From positions 1 to 64,000 of the forward strand of contig JTDE01000164.1 in the NCBI GenBank assembly GCA_014338405.1: a stretch of DNA of 64,000 nt. Direction: 5' to 3'. The position numbers were made by a program, and so were the translations under genes. Positions 1 to 11,470 of this stretch are shown piece after piece; position 1 is the stretch's first letter, and each line of letters starts with the position of its first letter. The stretch is from Paragonimus skrjabini miyazakii (lineage: Eukaryota; Platyhelminthes; Trematoda; Plagiorchiida; Troglotrematidae). The notes below the pieces were generated by a model that worked only from the letters and a program-made list of their open reading frames with translations, was not told the origin of the DNA and searched no databases.

Positions 1-360
1 ACATTCTGAACAGGTGTACTCCGCTCGCCTATCCCGTGTACTGGTAGTTGCCTGCACGGAGGTGCCGGCGGTAATTCCATTGTCTTGATCGATTGTAACC
101 AGTACGATTAAAACCAGGTAGAGTGGTTGGCCCTATCTGGAGTTGCTGAACTCTTAGCCGGTCAAGGTTTGCACCGAGACCGCCCAGTCGGCACCACGAG
201 GAGGTGGTTCAGCGCGCCGAGGTTAGCGGTGAGCATCGCTCTTGACCAAGCCGGATTTGTACCTTTGACCATTTCATCGATATCTAGTTGTGTATTTGCT
301 AGTCACGTGCTTGGGACTGACAATAGTGTGCGAATTGAATTCTGGCCGTAGTTGGCGTTC
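1..360. repeat. GC-rich block at the window edge, probable dispersed repeat
   Basis: The first 360 bases are visibly richer in G+C than the AT-rich DNA that follows. They contain a 74-codon frame (127-351, +) that opens only with a TTG, so it is not a convincing gene. Composition changes abruptly near 360. The same contrast marks the other retroelement-derived blocks in this window, so I infer the 3' or internal part of a dispersed repeat cut by the window edge. I see no protein motif that would name a family. Confidence 0.3.
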
Positions 361-1544
361 TGACTATGCTATTCGAATGACTTAAAATGGACTCATTTTT
401 TTGAGCAAGAATCTAATTAAGAAACAATAACTGCTTAAAAACCTAGGCCGTCGTAATTGTTTCTCAATGTTTGCTACTACTGCTACTAAGACCAGATAAC
501 TTACAATATTCCAGATATTTAGGAACGCTAATTACTTCCAATTTATCCCGAATGGTTTAGATATTTTCTACGGAGTCACTGAAACAGCTCACTTCATCAA
601 AAGGCAAAAGTTATATTTATTGCTAATTAGTTTGGAATATTTTGTCATATGACCTTGCCACAATAAAAGATTCTGTGAATAATTCCCAAAGTTCACCATT
701 ACTGCTGGAGTATTGAAGTGGGGACACAATCTACTGTCCCCATTTAACAATCACGCTAACTAACCACATATAGTTTTAACATCTTCACACCCCCGTACTA
801 GTTTTCAGGGTTGATACTTCGAGGCCTTTATGAAATGGAAGAGTAAAATAGACCCCTTCCTTCCGTAACTATGTCTATTTTGACCGTTGTCTTAGAATTC
901 AGTGGAAAAGACCTGATGACAAATAGTTATCGTAAATCCACTTAAATTATTTGGCAACAGAGATGTTCCGTTGTTTCCGTTAGATACCTGGAAACGTGGA
1001 CGACCAGATGAATAATGTACTCAAGCAATATACTCAGAAAATTTTGTTCCACTGAATTCACCGGGATATTGTCGCCTGAATGACATTGAAATTAATAAGT
1101 CATTGTTCACTAATGTATTGCGACAAATCCTAATTGTTAACATGTTTCCCACGCGCTTGCCAAGTTTAGAGCAGTCACATTTTTAAAACTGGCATACCGT
1201 GGTTTACATACTTTGTCATCAGAATGGAAGTCCGCCAGAGCGATAGGCTTGAGTTTCAAAATACAAAAATAACTAGTTGAAACAACTTGAGACGTGCGAA
1301 CTTTTAGTGCGCAGTCACAATTATCACCAAAACAGTTCATACGACATGATTTTAATTACAGTTTGCGCACCCCTTCGTACGATAGAACGCTTATGAACAT
1401 ACTTTTAACATTTTCACAAACATGCACAGTTTTCCCCAGAATTGGTTACACACTTGGGATAGTTTTGAGCCAAAGTTCATGAAATTAATTATTTCAAACT
1501 GATAACTACCTACCTTTGATCGCAACGTTTGCATTTTGATGAGT
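361..1544. other. AT-rich stretch with no supported gene
   Basis: Short frames on both strands (for example 1137-1340 - and 1294-1482 +) overlap each other and show no domain, splice-flanked exon or codon-bias signal. I see nothing nameable here. Confidence 0.5.
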
Positions 1545-2150
1545 CTTTTGCCGGCCTATTGCTCGAGTTCCACCCTTGTTGGGGCTCGTTAGCAGTGCAT
1601 ATGTTTGTCATAGCCGGCAGTGTGCACACTGGCACGTGCTTGTGGGACTAACGTGTTTACCACAACGTCAGTAAGCCCACAAACAGGCATGATTGAATGA
1701 ATGTATCAAGACGTTGAACACTACTGTCTTAACTTATTTACTGTCTCTGCTGTAGCCAACCGTCTTCGTCAAACAGTGGTCTCGAACATACATCGGTAGT
1801 CTTGCATGAGGTAGCAGCATGCTGATGTGTTGATTGACTTGGATTTGTCCGTAGACGCCGGTAAGCTGATTTTGCAGGTTCGAAAGGACGTGGGTTCGAA
1901 TCCCACCGCTGTCACCAATTGTAATGGGATGACAAGTGTAGTCTATGCACACTACAGCGTTCACAGACATTTCCGACGCAATGCAAAACCAGAGGAAAGA
2001 CGTAACTAACAATCACAACCAGTGCATTGGTGGTACAGAGACGAGACGGTGATCCGCACAACGCCAAGGGCAACACGAGAATCAAAGTCTCAACAACAAA
2101 GGGCTTCCAAATCGTTCAAACAAGTTAGTCCAGGAGGATACAAATGTGAT
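1545..2150 (+). repeat. GC-richer leader upstream of a gypsy-like gag, possible LTR or leader remnant
   Basis: This block lies directly upstream of the gag-like frame at 2153, is richer in G+C than its left flank, and includes a tRNA-like 3' half at 1875-1916. Its position suggests the 5' LTR and/or leader of the gypsy-like element. I could not pair it with a second LTR copy in the window, and no clear TG..CA ends were fixed, so the LTR assignment is inference. Confidence 0.35.
1875..1916 (+). ncRNA. tRNA-Leu-like 3' half (B box, T arm and CCA), not a complete tRNA gene
   Basis: A perfect T arm (GTGGG TTCGAAT CCCAC, 1890-1906) is followed by CGCTGTCA and CCA, with an RNA polymerase III B box (GGTTCGAATCC). 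Just upstream a GTTCGAAAGGAC segment resembles the long variable arm and following bases of tRNA-Leu. No matching acceptor 5' strand or proper A box could be found in the preceding 90 bases, so this is not a functional tRNA. Likely readings are a tRNA-derived SINE fragment, or a tRNA end co-opted or copied into the neighbouring LTR element. The CCA is present in the DNA, which suggests reverse-transcription of a mature tRNA end. Confidence 0.5.
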
Positions 2151-2152
2151 AG

Positions 2153-2548
2153 ATGAATGCGAAACCGGATTTCACTTCACCCCCATTATTGACGGATTCT
2201 CCCATCGAAATGAACAAGTTATACTGCGAGGTTAAGCCATCACCACATCAACCTCCCTTATACAATCCCGATGATGACTTTGACGACTGGGCGCTTAAAG
2301 TCAAGGTTTACTTATCAGCAGTGAACCACATGCTCCACAGCTTTTATATCCTTAGTTTTCTGGGTGATGCAGCTGTGAAACAATTTAGTGCATCTGGTGT
2401 GGAAACCTTACAAGGACTGTTCGGGTGCACGGAATTGGCGCCTGTTTATCGCAAAAGGTTCCATGCCAGGCGTCATCAACCGTCGAAATCGGTGGATCCG
2501 TCCCTTCGTGACCTGCGAGAACCAGCTCTGAAAGCGTTTTCACAATAA
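2153..2548 (+). pseudogene. gag-like fragment of a gypsy/CsRn1-type LTR retrotransposon
   Basis: A 131-codon frame runs from an ATG with a proline-rich N-terminus, then a segment with DDDFDDWALKVKVYL and FLGDAAVKQF. This is the layout of Gag capsid-like regions in CsRn1-type Ty3/gypsy elements, where an aromatic FDxW segment is followed by a short helical domain. In the family, Gag forms the particle that packages element RNA. It ends at a stop at 2546-2548, and the downstream knuckle and protease continue in another frame, so this copy is frameshifted. The family call rests mainly on the protease just downstream; the Gag alone would be weak. Confidence 0.6.
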
Positions 2549-2673
2549 TCGGCGTTATCACTGTTGAAGGTAGTTGAAAACGCAAGGGCATTTTAGGCGG
2601 TGCAGAAGTGGATGCGCGACACCTCTTCAACAACAGAACCCATGTGTTTTTCTGCCCGGAATCACCCTAGCCA

Positions 2674-3039
2674 AGTGCCCTAGCGAGTCATTGCATTTAC
2701 TGTAAGAAATTTGGTTCCTGCGCGCTGAGGTGTGGACACAATCCGCCTCTGGCAGTGGGCCGAGTTACACGAGATAGGTCACTTTCGTCGTATGCATCTA
2801 TACTTTCTGTTATCTGTTTCGCCAGTGCTGATGTAGATAAGCCACTAACTGCGAACCGTAGAGTAGACAATGAAGCGATCTGTTTTTTGGTTGATATTGG
2901 TGCCTCGTGTTCTATTTTAAATTCAGCCGTGGCAGCCCAACTAAACTGTGAAATAGTCCAGCCTGAGTACCGCCATCAAATATTAACGGCAAACTGCACC
3001 ACCTTACAGACGGGCTCGCAAGTAGTGGCCCCAGTATAG
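2674..3039 (+). pseudogene. CHCC-like knuckle plus retroviral-type aspartic protease of the same element
   Basis: The frame opens after a TAG at about 2671. Around 2695-2745 it reads CIYCKKFGSCALRCGHN, which resembles the FG..A..C knuckle of CsRn1-type Gag. About 45 residues further comes the protease core LVDIGASCSILNS near 2890-2930. Family proteases use a D-T/S-G catalytic triad; here it is DIG, so the Thr is replaced by Ile and the enzyme is predicted to be impaired. The usual role is cleavage of the Gag-Pol polyprotein. The frame ends at 3039. No RT, RNase H or integrase follows, so the element is truncated. Confidence 0.7.
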
Positions 3040-3101
3040 CTGGCTAATTTAACAACTTTACATCAGTTTGCAGTCACCTGCCATGAAGCGCAGTTTTATG
3101 A

Positions 3102-3284
3102 ATGGATTTTCTACGACAGTACTGCGATAAGATCGACCCAGCCTCACAGACAATCTGCTTTCGTTATAATGCCGAGATTGTCCGAGTGAAAGGCAGGCCT
3201 CAAACGGTAAATGTAGTAGAAGCTTCTGATAAACTATACGAATTGGAATTGATTGTGACACAACCACAGGACAGGGAGAACTAA
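3102..3284 (+). pseudogene. post-protease segment of the gypsy-like pol
   Basis: The frame begins MDFLRQYCDKIDP and continues through a beta-rich segment. In gypsy pol proteins the protease fold ends in an (I)LGMDFL..Y...ID motif, so this is the C-terminal half of the same protease, in a different frame from the DIG core (frameshift between 3037 and 3102). It stops at 3284, and beyond it the sequence becomes unrelated AT-rich DNA. Confidence 0.6.
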
Positions 3285-3639
3285 GCAAACAGTAAGTGTA
3301 AGCTGACTTGTATAAGTGATACATGTCTGCACATTGCATATCAAGCGTAGGCAGGGATGGGCTTGAGGCACCGATATTCGTTGTTTCAGTTGTTTAGCTC
3401 GAGGAATTTGGCAATTTTGGACTTGACCTAATTAGCGCCAATATGTTGGAAGCGAACATATACTTCGCAATGAAAATTCCCCAACTTCTCAGACTAACAC
3501 AACGTTAAATTGCAACGCCAGAAAATAAACATGAGATCGATTAAAGTAAATATCCACGAGCCATTTTCTAAAAAGCGCCAGCATGATCAACCTGCAAAGT
3601 GGAAAGACTGGCTGAGTCAATATTGGTTGTTTGCATCGA

Positions 3640-3890
3640 CCGATTGCGCAACCCATACCTCTGTGCTCAGAAGAAGTCCGTGCGGACACAACCTGTCCTG
3701 GTCAACAATCAATCAAGCCCACGATTTGGAACAGTGATTGCGTAACTGATAACAAACACGCTGTACCATACCTCTATTGACCTTTTTTCTAACTCACCCC
3801 AGTTACTGTCTTCATATTTATTGTGTTGTAATTAGCCTGATGAGCAAATACAGAAAACAAGTCTTGTTCTCTATGTTGTCGTTCTCAAAA
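3640..3890 (+). mobile_element. PLE-A: 3' end of a Penelope-like element with ribozyme-like tail
   Basis: From 3647 one frame reads RNPYLCAQKKSVRTQ, which matches the conserved C-terminus of the PLE GIY-YIG polyprotein. The copy at 45 kb has FYNPLLCVPKRFVQT at the same place, and the copy at 61 kb has LKPPLCVQKDLF. About 165 bases later comes TAGCCTGATGAG...GAAAAC (3834-3858), which has its counterpart after the 45 kb copy at the same internal spacing. Nothing of the RT is visible upstream before the gypsy fragment ends at 3284, so this is a 5'-truncated copy. It is short, and confidence rests on the combination of C-terminal motif and tail. Confidence 0.55.
3834..3870 (+). ncRNA. degenerate hammerhead-ribozyme-like core at PLE-A 3' end
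   Basis: CTGATGAG (3837-3844) is followed after nine intervening bases by GAAA (3853-3856), the two conserved core boxes of hammerhead ribozymes. PLEs are known to carry hammerhead motifs in their terminal repeats. The nine bases do not form a convincing stem II and the C before GAAA is missing, so activity is unlikely. The same arrangement occurs at 45346-45365. Confidence 0.35.
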
Positions 3891-6800
3891 CTGGATGGGC
3901 TGGACATAAGATCGATAAAAACTGTAATTCAGTAAGAGACGAAATGTTATAGCCGCTAAGACCCATGTATAACAACAACACACGAGTCATCAAAAATCTA
4001 GAAACCTGATCTTCTAGCTTGCCTACTACTTGGTATGATAACTCTGCCCTACCACTCAACAACGAAGGACCGTAGTGAAGCTGCTCGAAAACCGATCCGA
4101 AAAATGATTGCACTGTTCACTGGACATGATCTGTTTGGCCTCGATGAGTGCGGAAGTACAAGACTATTAATTGTTTGTTGACGTAGTGTCATTAATCATC
4201 AACGTACCGCTTCTATTCAAAAGTCACTTTTACGTGTAATTGTGTATCTGAGAATAGACTGGATAATGGGACATTGGTACCGGAACAGTAAACAACAACT
4301 GCTATTAAACGGTTAGTAAACATATATGGTGTTGTGGTGGGATCACAGTCAGACCTCTCATAACGGCCATATTCATGAAGCTGATTGAACACGCCGTGGT
4401 TTCACTCATAATCGATTATTTAAACCAGTACTGTTTGGTATAACCAGTGTTGCCTGTTCTGGTAGGAATATGTTCAGAGTACGCAATATTCTTATTAACG
4501 CATGTCGGCTTATTCAGCTTACTCTAGTAGGGGAGACAAAAAGCTAAATATTCTTCTTCATTCACTCCGATGAATAGACCGGATTATTCAACGTGCCACC
4601 GGTGGAAAGAATGTACAGATGCGTCAGTAAACGAAGGTTTCCAATTGCCTGTCCTCAAAACAGAAGGCTAATCGTATACGTCGTCTGACGGTCATGAGAA
4701 GAACTATTCTTCTGGTTACGTGGATTCTTTGAATTATTTTGAATTCACATATGCATGAAGTTAGTTGTACTGCCTTCTTCTATAGTTGAAACCTCCATGA
4801 GAGTGACCTATCGACAACCTCCGTACGCTCAAACGAGTATACTTTTGCAATCTTTTTGTTTAAGTTGAAGATGTTCTTTTCTACTAGAAGCAACGGTTGA
4901 TCAATTTCACCATAGCCATCTGCCATTTGCTGTAATACGGAAGTTCATGAGAAGGGAACATGCCAGTCATACATTCGGTGAGTTAGATATGACATTGACA
5001 AATGGCTTAGTTGATGTGTCACGTTGTCACGGCTCATTTTGTATGATAGTTAATATACGCCCCAAACTACTTATTCTTGCTTCACCCTGTAGCAGTGCAA
5101 TCTCTCAATCTGTACAAATACTTGATATCCACCTGGTTTTCATTTTTATCCGCTTTTAATCAGGGAAAAGCAAAAACGGATAATTAGACAGTATCCGTAC
5201 ACGCCTGTGGGGCCGATTTTACAGGTGCACATATGTTCGAATTGTATATCGTTAACACCGTTAACACCTCTAGGTTTACATCCTCACAATGTACGACCAG
5301 TCATCGGTCATAGTCAATCATCACCAGGTTTCACGATTCTAGGCTATACACTCAAGCGAAATATGTTCAAACCCTATACTTCACTTCAGAAGCCCACCGT
5401 GCACCAAGTGAGTGAAATTCGAGATTGGACCACTTGAACCTGTCTAACATGCTAAGTTCACAAGTTTGTATTTTAGAAATAACATAATCGAAATACCGTA
5501 AATAATATGTTGCAATCCATGTACTTGCTAATGCACTTGAAGTATCATAACCCTTATGATCTTAATTTAATATTTACAACTTGCATCTGCAGATTTTCGT
5601 AGGTCGTATTTTTTTAAATTTGCAATTAACCATATGGTTTCTGAAAAACATTTACTGGTCATAGATGTTTCCGATCACTTTATACAATCCTGTTTCCTCA
5701 AGACATCCTATCCTACTTAAATGAGCGAGCGATGTTGTATGAGGAACTGATTGGTGTACCTAGTATACTCAGAGGCAGGTTGTACTTAGTTCATGTATAC
5801 AACGAGCACATTAGTGAATTCATCGCATGACTTTATGAGGATTATATATTTAGCTGCAGGCAATCACTTCTATATATGTTGGATAGCCACAGTTTGCTTG
5901 CTCTTAATTCCTTCGGCTTCAGCTGGACCAGTACTGTACAACACAGGCTTTCGCATTTATAAATGCATCAAATTGAAATTCCACTACAGTCGTTAAAAAT
6001 GTATTACTGACGAATTTTTACTCTGAGGAACGAAAAAACTAACATTCAACACTCACAGTAACAACGTATTGAAGCACACACTAAAAAGCCAGATGAGCAG
6101 TGACCTGTGCATTGGGGTACCAATAAACACAATGTGAGATAAAATGACTTGTATATTTGCTAGGTTTTTGTAGCATCTGTTAATGGTGTGTTGGAAACTG
6201 TGCAATGTCACTGAATGCGCTGTTCATCCTTCTTCCCACATTTACGTTTCTTGTTATAGCAGTCATTATAGAAGTATTACCTGTAAACGTTTGGAAAATG
6301 TCTTGTATTTTCATCTTGGTTATAGATTTCACTATAAATCTCTCAAACTTTTGAGTTCAGTTAATTGCCATCTGGAATCAGGCCGTTTCAGTTAACCTAA
6401 CGTTCGGACAACTTACTGGATACTCACAAGTGTCTACTATGAAGTCACTGCTTAACACGGTTACCTCATCAAAGCGTGACCGGAATTCTAGTCCAGGCCT
6501 TAAGACTTGTATGTTTTACAGAAGAGCTCCATGTATAACAAAGTTCGAATGCAGTGCTTCTTTTCAAAAACTGCAATTTGGAAATGTATCTGATCGAAAA
6601 GGTTGTGATCAAATATGACTAAATTTCAACTTAGAATTCACCTTTTTAGTGTTTTGGTCATTCTGCATGCACTCTGAACAGCCTTGTAATTTGATTGTTA
6701 TTTAATTGTCCATTGGGAAACTCGACTGATTCATAGTTGACGTGGAAGAGAATTACTAGTTTTGTACATTATCTTCTATATCTGGTGAAATATAATTTTG

Positions 6801-8173
6801 TAGTCTCTGCTTCGACGTTTTCTGGATTCGTAGAATCGTTCCGTTTATCTGACCGTCTCAACTGGAGCTACTGTGTTCACATATTAGGTATAACTCGGTG
6901 TGTGACTTGAATGTGCTCAAAGCGATTTTAAACCTCAACTGATGAACGAGAGCTGCACATAAAGCTTCACCTTGCGCTCACCAGCATAAATCGGTAAACT
7001 TTAGGTGTGGTGTGTTTTCAAACTATTGGGTAGACTTATAACATATCAATAACCTAAGTACTTTCAGGTTAAATAACATTCATTGAGTAATTTCCCGTGC
7101 GATGCAGCATACTTTTGTTTGAAAAATTGAAATAAAGCAAGTTATACAAATACGATATAATTACACGTGAACACAAATAGTTGAAAAAGTTCACTTAGTT
7201 ACCTGAAGACAGAAAGATCAAACAGAATGTGGAAGTTGTGGCAAAGGCAGGAGGCAAAACGTTACGCAAGCGATAGATTCGCAAAATCCTACCGCATTTG
7301 GGGTAAGATTTCAAACAAAGCTCAGAGCTTCCTTTCAAAAATTGTCGTGATCAAGTAGGAGTGGTAAAGTTAGCCAAATCTTTGATAACCCATATGTAAT
7401 CTGGAAAACCTTTTCATATGTTTATCAAAAGCGGAGATCACGTCGTATAACGGGAGTCCCAATCACCGATATATAATTAGAAGATCACAGTAACTAACGC
7501 CATGCAACCCAACCATTTCGAATGGAACCTTGCTGAACGTTCAGATATGATAATTCCACAGTGGTTTATGTAAAATCACTTGTACAGTGGTAAGCACGGT
7601 TGCTTCATGAAATGATGACTACACATCAATTCGTGGCTTTTGAAAGGATGTGCATTATTAGTCAGCTTCAACCAGAGCCGCACTGCAGTCCAATATTTCT
7701 TCTGGAAAGAGCAACATTGCGATGCCCTTGGAACGGCGGTAACTGAAATGAATCACACGGTATCCAGACAGCTTACATATTTGCGCGAGCAATGTCTCAA
7801 GCTTTTTAAAACATGAGAGAAGCAGGAACCATGAATGGGAACGGTAAGTAACGAGTTGGATTTACTGTACAATACGTTGTGTAATTACATTCATCACAAG
7901 TAGCAAGGTTGCAACATTCTAGTGATTATGATGAACGTTTTTCTTAAAAGACACAACCATAAGGCCTTCAGCACAACGACTGTCCGGACCGACTAACGGA
8001 GTCGAAAAGAACACCTGTCACAGCGCTCATTAATATTTAATAATGTGCACAAAAAGGCAAAATGTCAGACAACGAAAAGACGACGTTGGGCTGTTTGAAA
8101 CGGTTTAGTGAGATAATTTTTACTATTCACGTTATGGATATCCCGGACGTTGATGAAACATTTGACAATTCAG
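3891..8173. other. AT-rich stretch with no supported gene
   Basis: Only short frames are present. One at 5793-5996 (+) contains a hydrophobic run ending in PSASAG that could pass for a membrane segment, but it has no splice or family support. I see no repeats longer than chance and no retroelement motif that I can defend. Confidence 0.45.
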
Positions 8174-8276
8174 CATATAGACTATTATCAAATCGAAATT
8201 CATCGATCTACACAATGCATAACACTGCAAGTGGCATTCTTAAAAAACAACGAAAAGGCCAAGAGCTGGCCAGATG
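8174..8276 (+). CDS. candidate internal exon, unknown protein (with the exon at 8539)
   Basis: An open segment preceded by an AG (8172-8173) ends at a strong donor, G|GTAAGT at 8277. In the frame that joins correctly to the next exon it reads ...HRSTQCITLQVAFL... and ends KSWPD. The codon split after one base (phase 1) matches the phase required by the acceptor at 8538. A competing frame opens with an ATG at 8062 and runs through the donor to a TAA, but joining it to the downstream exon makes an immediate stop, so I prefer the spliced reading. The acceptor pyrimidine tract is weak, so the 5' border is uncertain. I do not recognise the protein. Confidence 0.35.
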
Positions 8277-8538
8277 GTAAGTGATGAAAACGCCGCTCAC
8301 AATACTCACCATTTTTGAGAGTAGCGTAAGCACATATAGGACCGCAAACGCACTCATGCATTTAGTCAATTTCGTCTAAAAACTTGGCGGTATGCAAATA
8401 ATTTGTGGCGAAATGGGTATGGGATTGCAGTGGTTACGTTTCAGTCATTCTAACGACAGAATGTTAAACAAACTTGTCTGCTGATTTTCGTTATTCGCCT
8501 CCTGTTGTGCATACCGTTTCCACTTGTACTCACTACAG

Positions 8539-8687
8539 ATTGTGATAAGCGACGCACCATTGGAATGGGCGAAATGCCTGAATCAGTCGAAACAGCAGTG
8601 CGTGGGGAAGTCACTGATTGTCTAGCACTTGATCTCGGTATTCTTGACAATTCAAAGGAGAAGGCGACAGTCTCATGTGTATTGTGA
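8539..8687 (+). CDS. candidate 3' terminal coding exon, unknown protein
   Basis: A textbook acceptor (pyrimidine-rich CGTTTCCACTTGTACTCACTACAG) precedes a 149-base exon ending in TGA. It begins one base into a codon and reads DCDKRRTIGMGEMPESVETA, then an acidic stretch to the C-terminus. Charged, low-hydrophobicity composition with little Cys or Trp looks like genuine coding sequence rather than random AT-rich DNA. Joined to the exon ending at 8276 by a 262-base intron it continues in frame. I cannot assign a family. The antisense frame at 8450-8695 is its shadow. Confidence 0.45.
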
Positions 8688-8689
8688 TC

Positions 8690-9796
8690 CTTCATTAGAT
8701 TTTCACCGATGTGAAATCAAATCTCAAAACCAGAGGTATCAAACTTATGAAGTTCAACAAGCGGTATGCAGAGCATGATAAGCGGTGAAAAAAATGGAAA
8801 AAACAATTAAAATGTACCGTCGCATTTTCAGGGTCGATTATCTACGTCAGCATGTCCAACCGATTAAACCACCATAAACATTCATATAATGATATTTTGT
8901 GAAATGATTATAGAGAGGTTGTGAATTTCGTTTGGTTAACCCCATCTTGTGAAATACGCAGTTAGATGGTGAACGGTGTGGGTTTTAAAACGTGTTGGTT
9001 TGTGATGAGTTTGGACAAAATGATCAACCTCGCAATCATCTTACTTCATATAATGATTAGTTTCAACAATAGTTGTTCCACTGTGCAACACTGAATCAAG
9101 CTTCAAATTATTCGTTATACACCAAATTATATGCAGTGTACGCCTGAAATTCGTTTTACCAGCTCTCGTGATAAGAATGAGAAGTAGGTAACGAAAAAAA
9201 GTTTGACTTGACAGAAATTACGATATTAACTCCACACGAAAGGTGCTTATGTATTAGATGTACTCGCCTTTGCAAATGCATAACATTTGTGAACCAGCCT
9301 CCGTGTAACACAAACAAAAACGTTTTGTTGATTACAGCAGAAATTTTGTAAGACAACTTGGCCTTTTTAAAGACCAAAATCACAGCACGTACATCCGGAA
9401 GCCTCTGACGTTACCGTATACTTGCTAAAATGAAGTATTTCATATAACCTGCAGTTTTCCAATTTGCATTTGAATTACGATTAATTAATCAGCGAGAGAG
9501 CAGATGGGGAGCAGTTTGTGTTCAATGATGTAACTAACAAATTACAAAAACATTCATCGCCACAGCGTAAGTATAACAATTATATTTTAAAAGTTTCAAA
9601 ACCTTTGATATACTAAACAGTGTTCGGTTTAAATGGTCCGGTCAATATATGTTTGGAGTCTGTTCAATAAAACAAACGCCAATTCAACTGTATCAACCCT
9701 CAGTTAGACTAAATGGTTTTCACCTAGTAATAAGAAAATCACAACGTATTCTTCCCACAATGCAAAATAGAACTCCTTCACTAATCAAAGGAGGTG
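8690..9796. other. AT-rich stretch with no supported gene
   Basis: No domain or exon signature was found. A short hairpin (CTCCTT...AAGGAG, about 9773-9793) sits just outside the left arm of the large inverted repeat. Confidence 0.45.
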
Positions 9797-10130
9797 GCGT
9801 TCAAAACAAATTCTTTTTATAAAACATAAGAAACGGACTGTCACCGCAGTTTCCTTTCATCTGTAGTCCGCGTCTACTGATAATAAGATTACCCGTAAAC
9901 AATAGCACAAACTACGCTTCGGTGTACGGCTGCGAAACTGTAGACCACGAAGTATCAAAAAATGGAAGAATATATCATGTTCTAACTAACCATGTTTTCT
10001 AGTGTAAGACAACTTGATATCCCCTTCGCGTGTCTGGATGTCAATTTACCATGGCTGTGCTCGACTGGCGAACGGGGCCGCATGGCTAATGTGCGGGCTG
10101 GAAGTCGTAGGTATTAGTTGTCTCTTACAG
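9797..10130 (+). repeat. left arm of long inverted repeat
   Basis: This roughly 334-base arm matches the reverse complement of 11471-11817 at about 85 per cent by eye. The longest identical run is about 37 bases and ends ...GTCAATTTACCATG. Other shared blocks include GACTGTCACCGCAGTTTC, TTACCCGTAAACAATAGCAC and GAAGAATATATCATGTT. The alignment ends at GCGTTC on the outside and CTTACAG on the inside. See the right arm for interpretation. Confidence 0.85.
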
Positions 10131-11470
10131 TCCATGCAGAGTTGCTGCGGGGACTCTTTTTGATTAATGGCTTTGGATTGTGTCGTGCGATTATTTCGTG
10201 TGGTTACATGAGTTTTGTATTCAATGCTTAAACTTCAACGGAACCACATTATCGTTCTCGCGGTTGTAACCCCTCACCAGGTGTGCATCCAAGCGAACCT
10301 ACACAGTGCATCCTGGCTAGGAAGAAATACATGCCAATGAAGAGATCTGGCATGATTAAACTTCGAGCAAACAGCTTTCTACTAAAAGAGCCCTCCGTAT
10401 ACTAAACTTGACTACAAAAATCGAGATTGATTATGGTAGCGTTGAATTTATACAAATTGTATGATCGAAAGCCTAGCAATAATGCTTATTCAAGCATTAG
10501 TGCATAATCTGATATCGTAAGATTCAAACCACGACCGAATTTGCAATCTCATTCAGGGTGTCGCCGGAAGGTCTTCATAATTGTGTGGCTAACGTTAAGC
10601 TAAAAAACGCTTTGCACACATATCAGTCAACTAGTTTTACACAGGACTTGTCATATTTTCAAATGCCTTAAAGAGTTTTGAATATTTTCTATTTTAGAAC
10701 GAAATCTTACGGTTTTGTGTACCACTTGTTTTAACGACAATACGGTTCAGTGCAAACCAGCGGTGAAAATAAAAAAAATAATCTGATTCGTTATTTTGGT
10801 TCCGTTTTAAACATTCAACAGACTTTGTATGTGTAAATTTTGGAGATAGGTTTTCAGTGTGTTTTGAACTGATCAACTCCGCAGTTGAGGGAAATAGTTC
10901 ACAGCCAGTCTAATAAAGAATGAGATGCTAACACATACGGTAAACGGTGATTGTGAGGTCACTGATTAGAACTGACAATCAATTACTCTGTTTCCGAGGG
11001 GATCGGAACAACTTGATTGTTGTTCTCGAAGGGTAAACGTTCGAGATTAGCTTATACACCCACTTGCAGGCGAAAAGTGCGATCAATTGTAAGCGCGGCC
11101 TCCGTTCCCTCAAGGTGATTGCCGATCACTAATTTGAAACGTCTGAGTGGTTCAAAATGATCTTACCTTTTTTAATTTCATGTATAGAGATTTTTCAAAT
11201 TTTGTGTACAATTTGTGTGTAACGAATGGTATAGTTTTTCCTGAACACCGGGATGGGCTGTCGTCTTCCAAAAAATTAAGACATTTAGCTGTTCAAATAA
11301 CGAGGATATATATTTCTATCCTGTCTGATATATCTGTAAAGTTTGTGGTTTAAATGTCTCCATATCACTTTTGCATGTCTTGACGTTAAGTCGAGATGTT
11401 CTAGATACGTGGTTTCAAGCAAACCAACTTGGTTAGCTGTCTGCAACTGTCGGAATCGCGTTCTTTCAGT
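10131..11470. other. 1.34 kb spacer between the inverted-repeat arms, no gene
   Basis: The spacer carries only short frames and a small hairpin (GAACAAC..GTTGTTC near 11006-11026). There is no transposase or RT motif in any frame that I can recognise. If the arms are the ends of one element, it is non-autonomous. Confidence 0.5.

Noticed and set aside
1734..2012. Minus-strand frame containing GDSGGIRTHV
   Set aside because: This peptide is the well-known translation artefact of an antisense tRNA T arm (here the tRNA-Leu-like 3' half), not a real protein.
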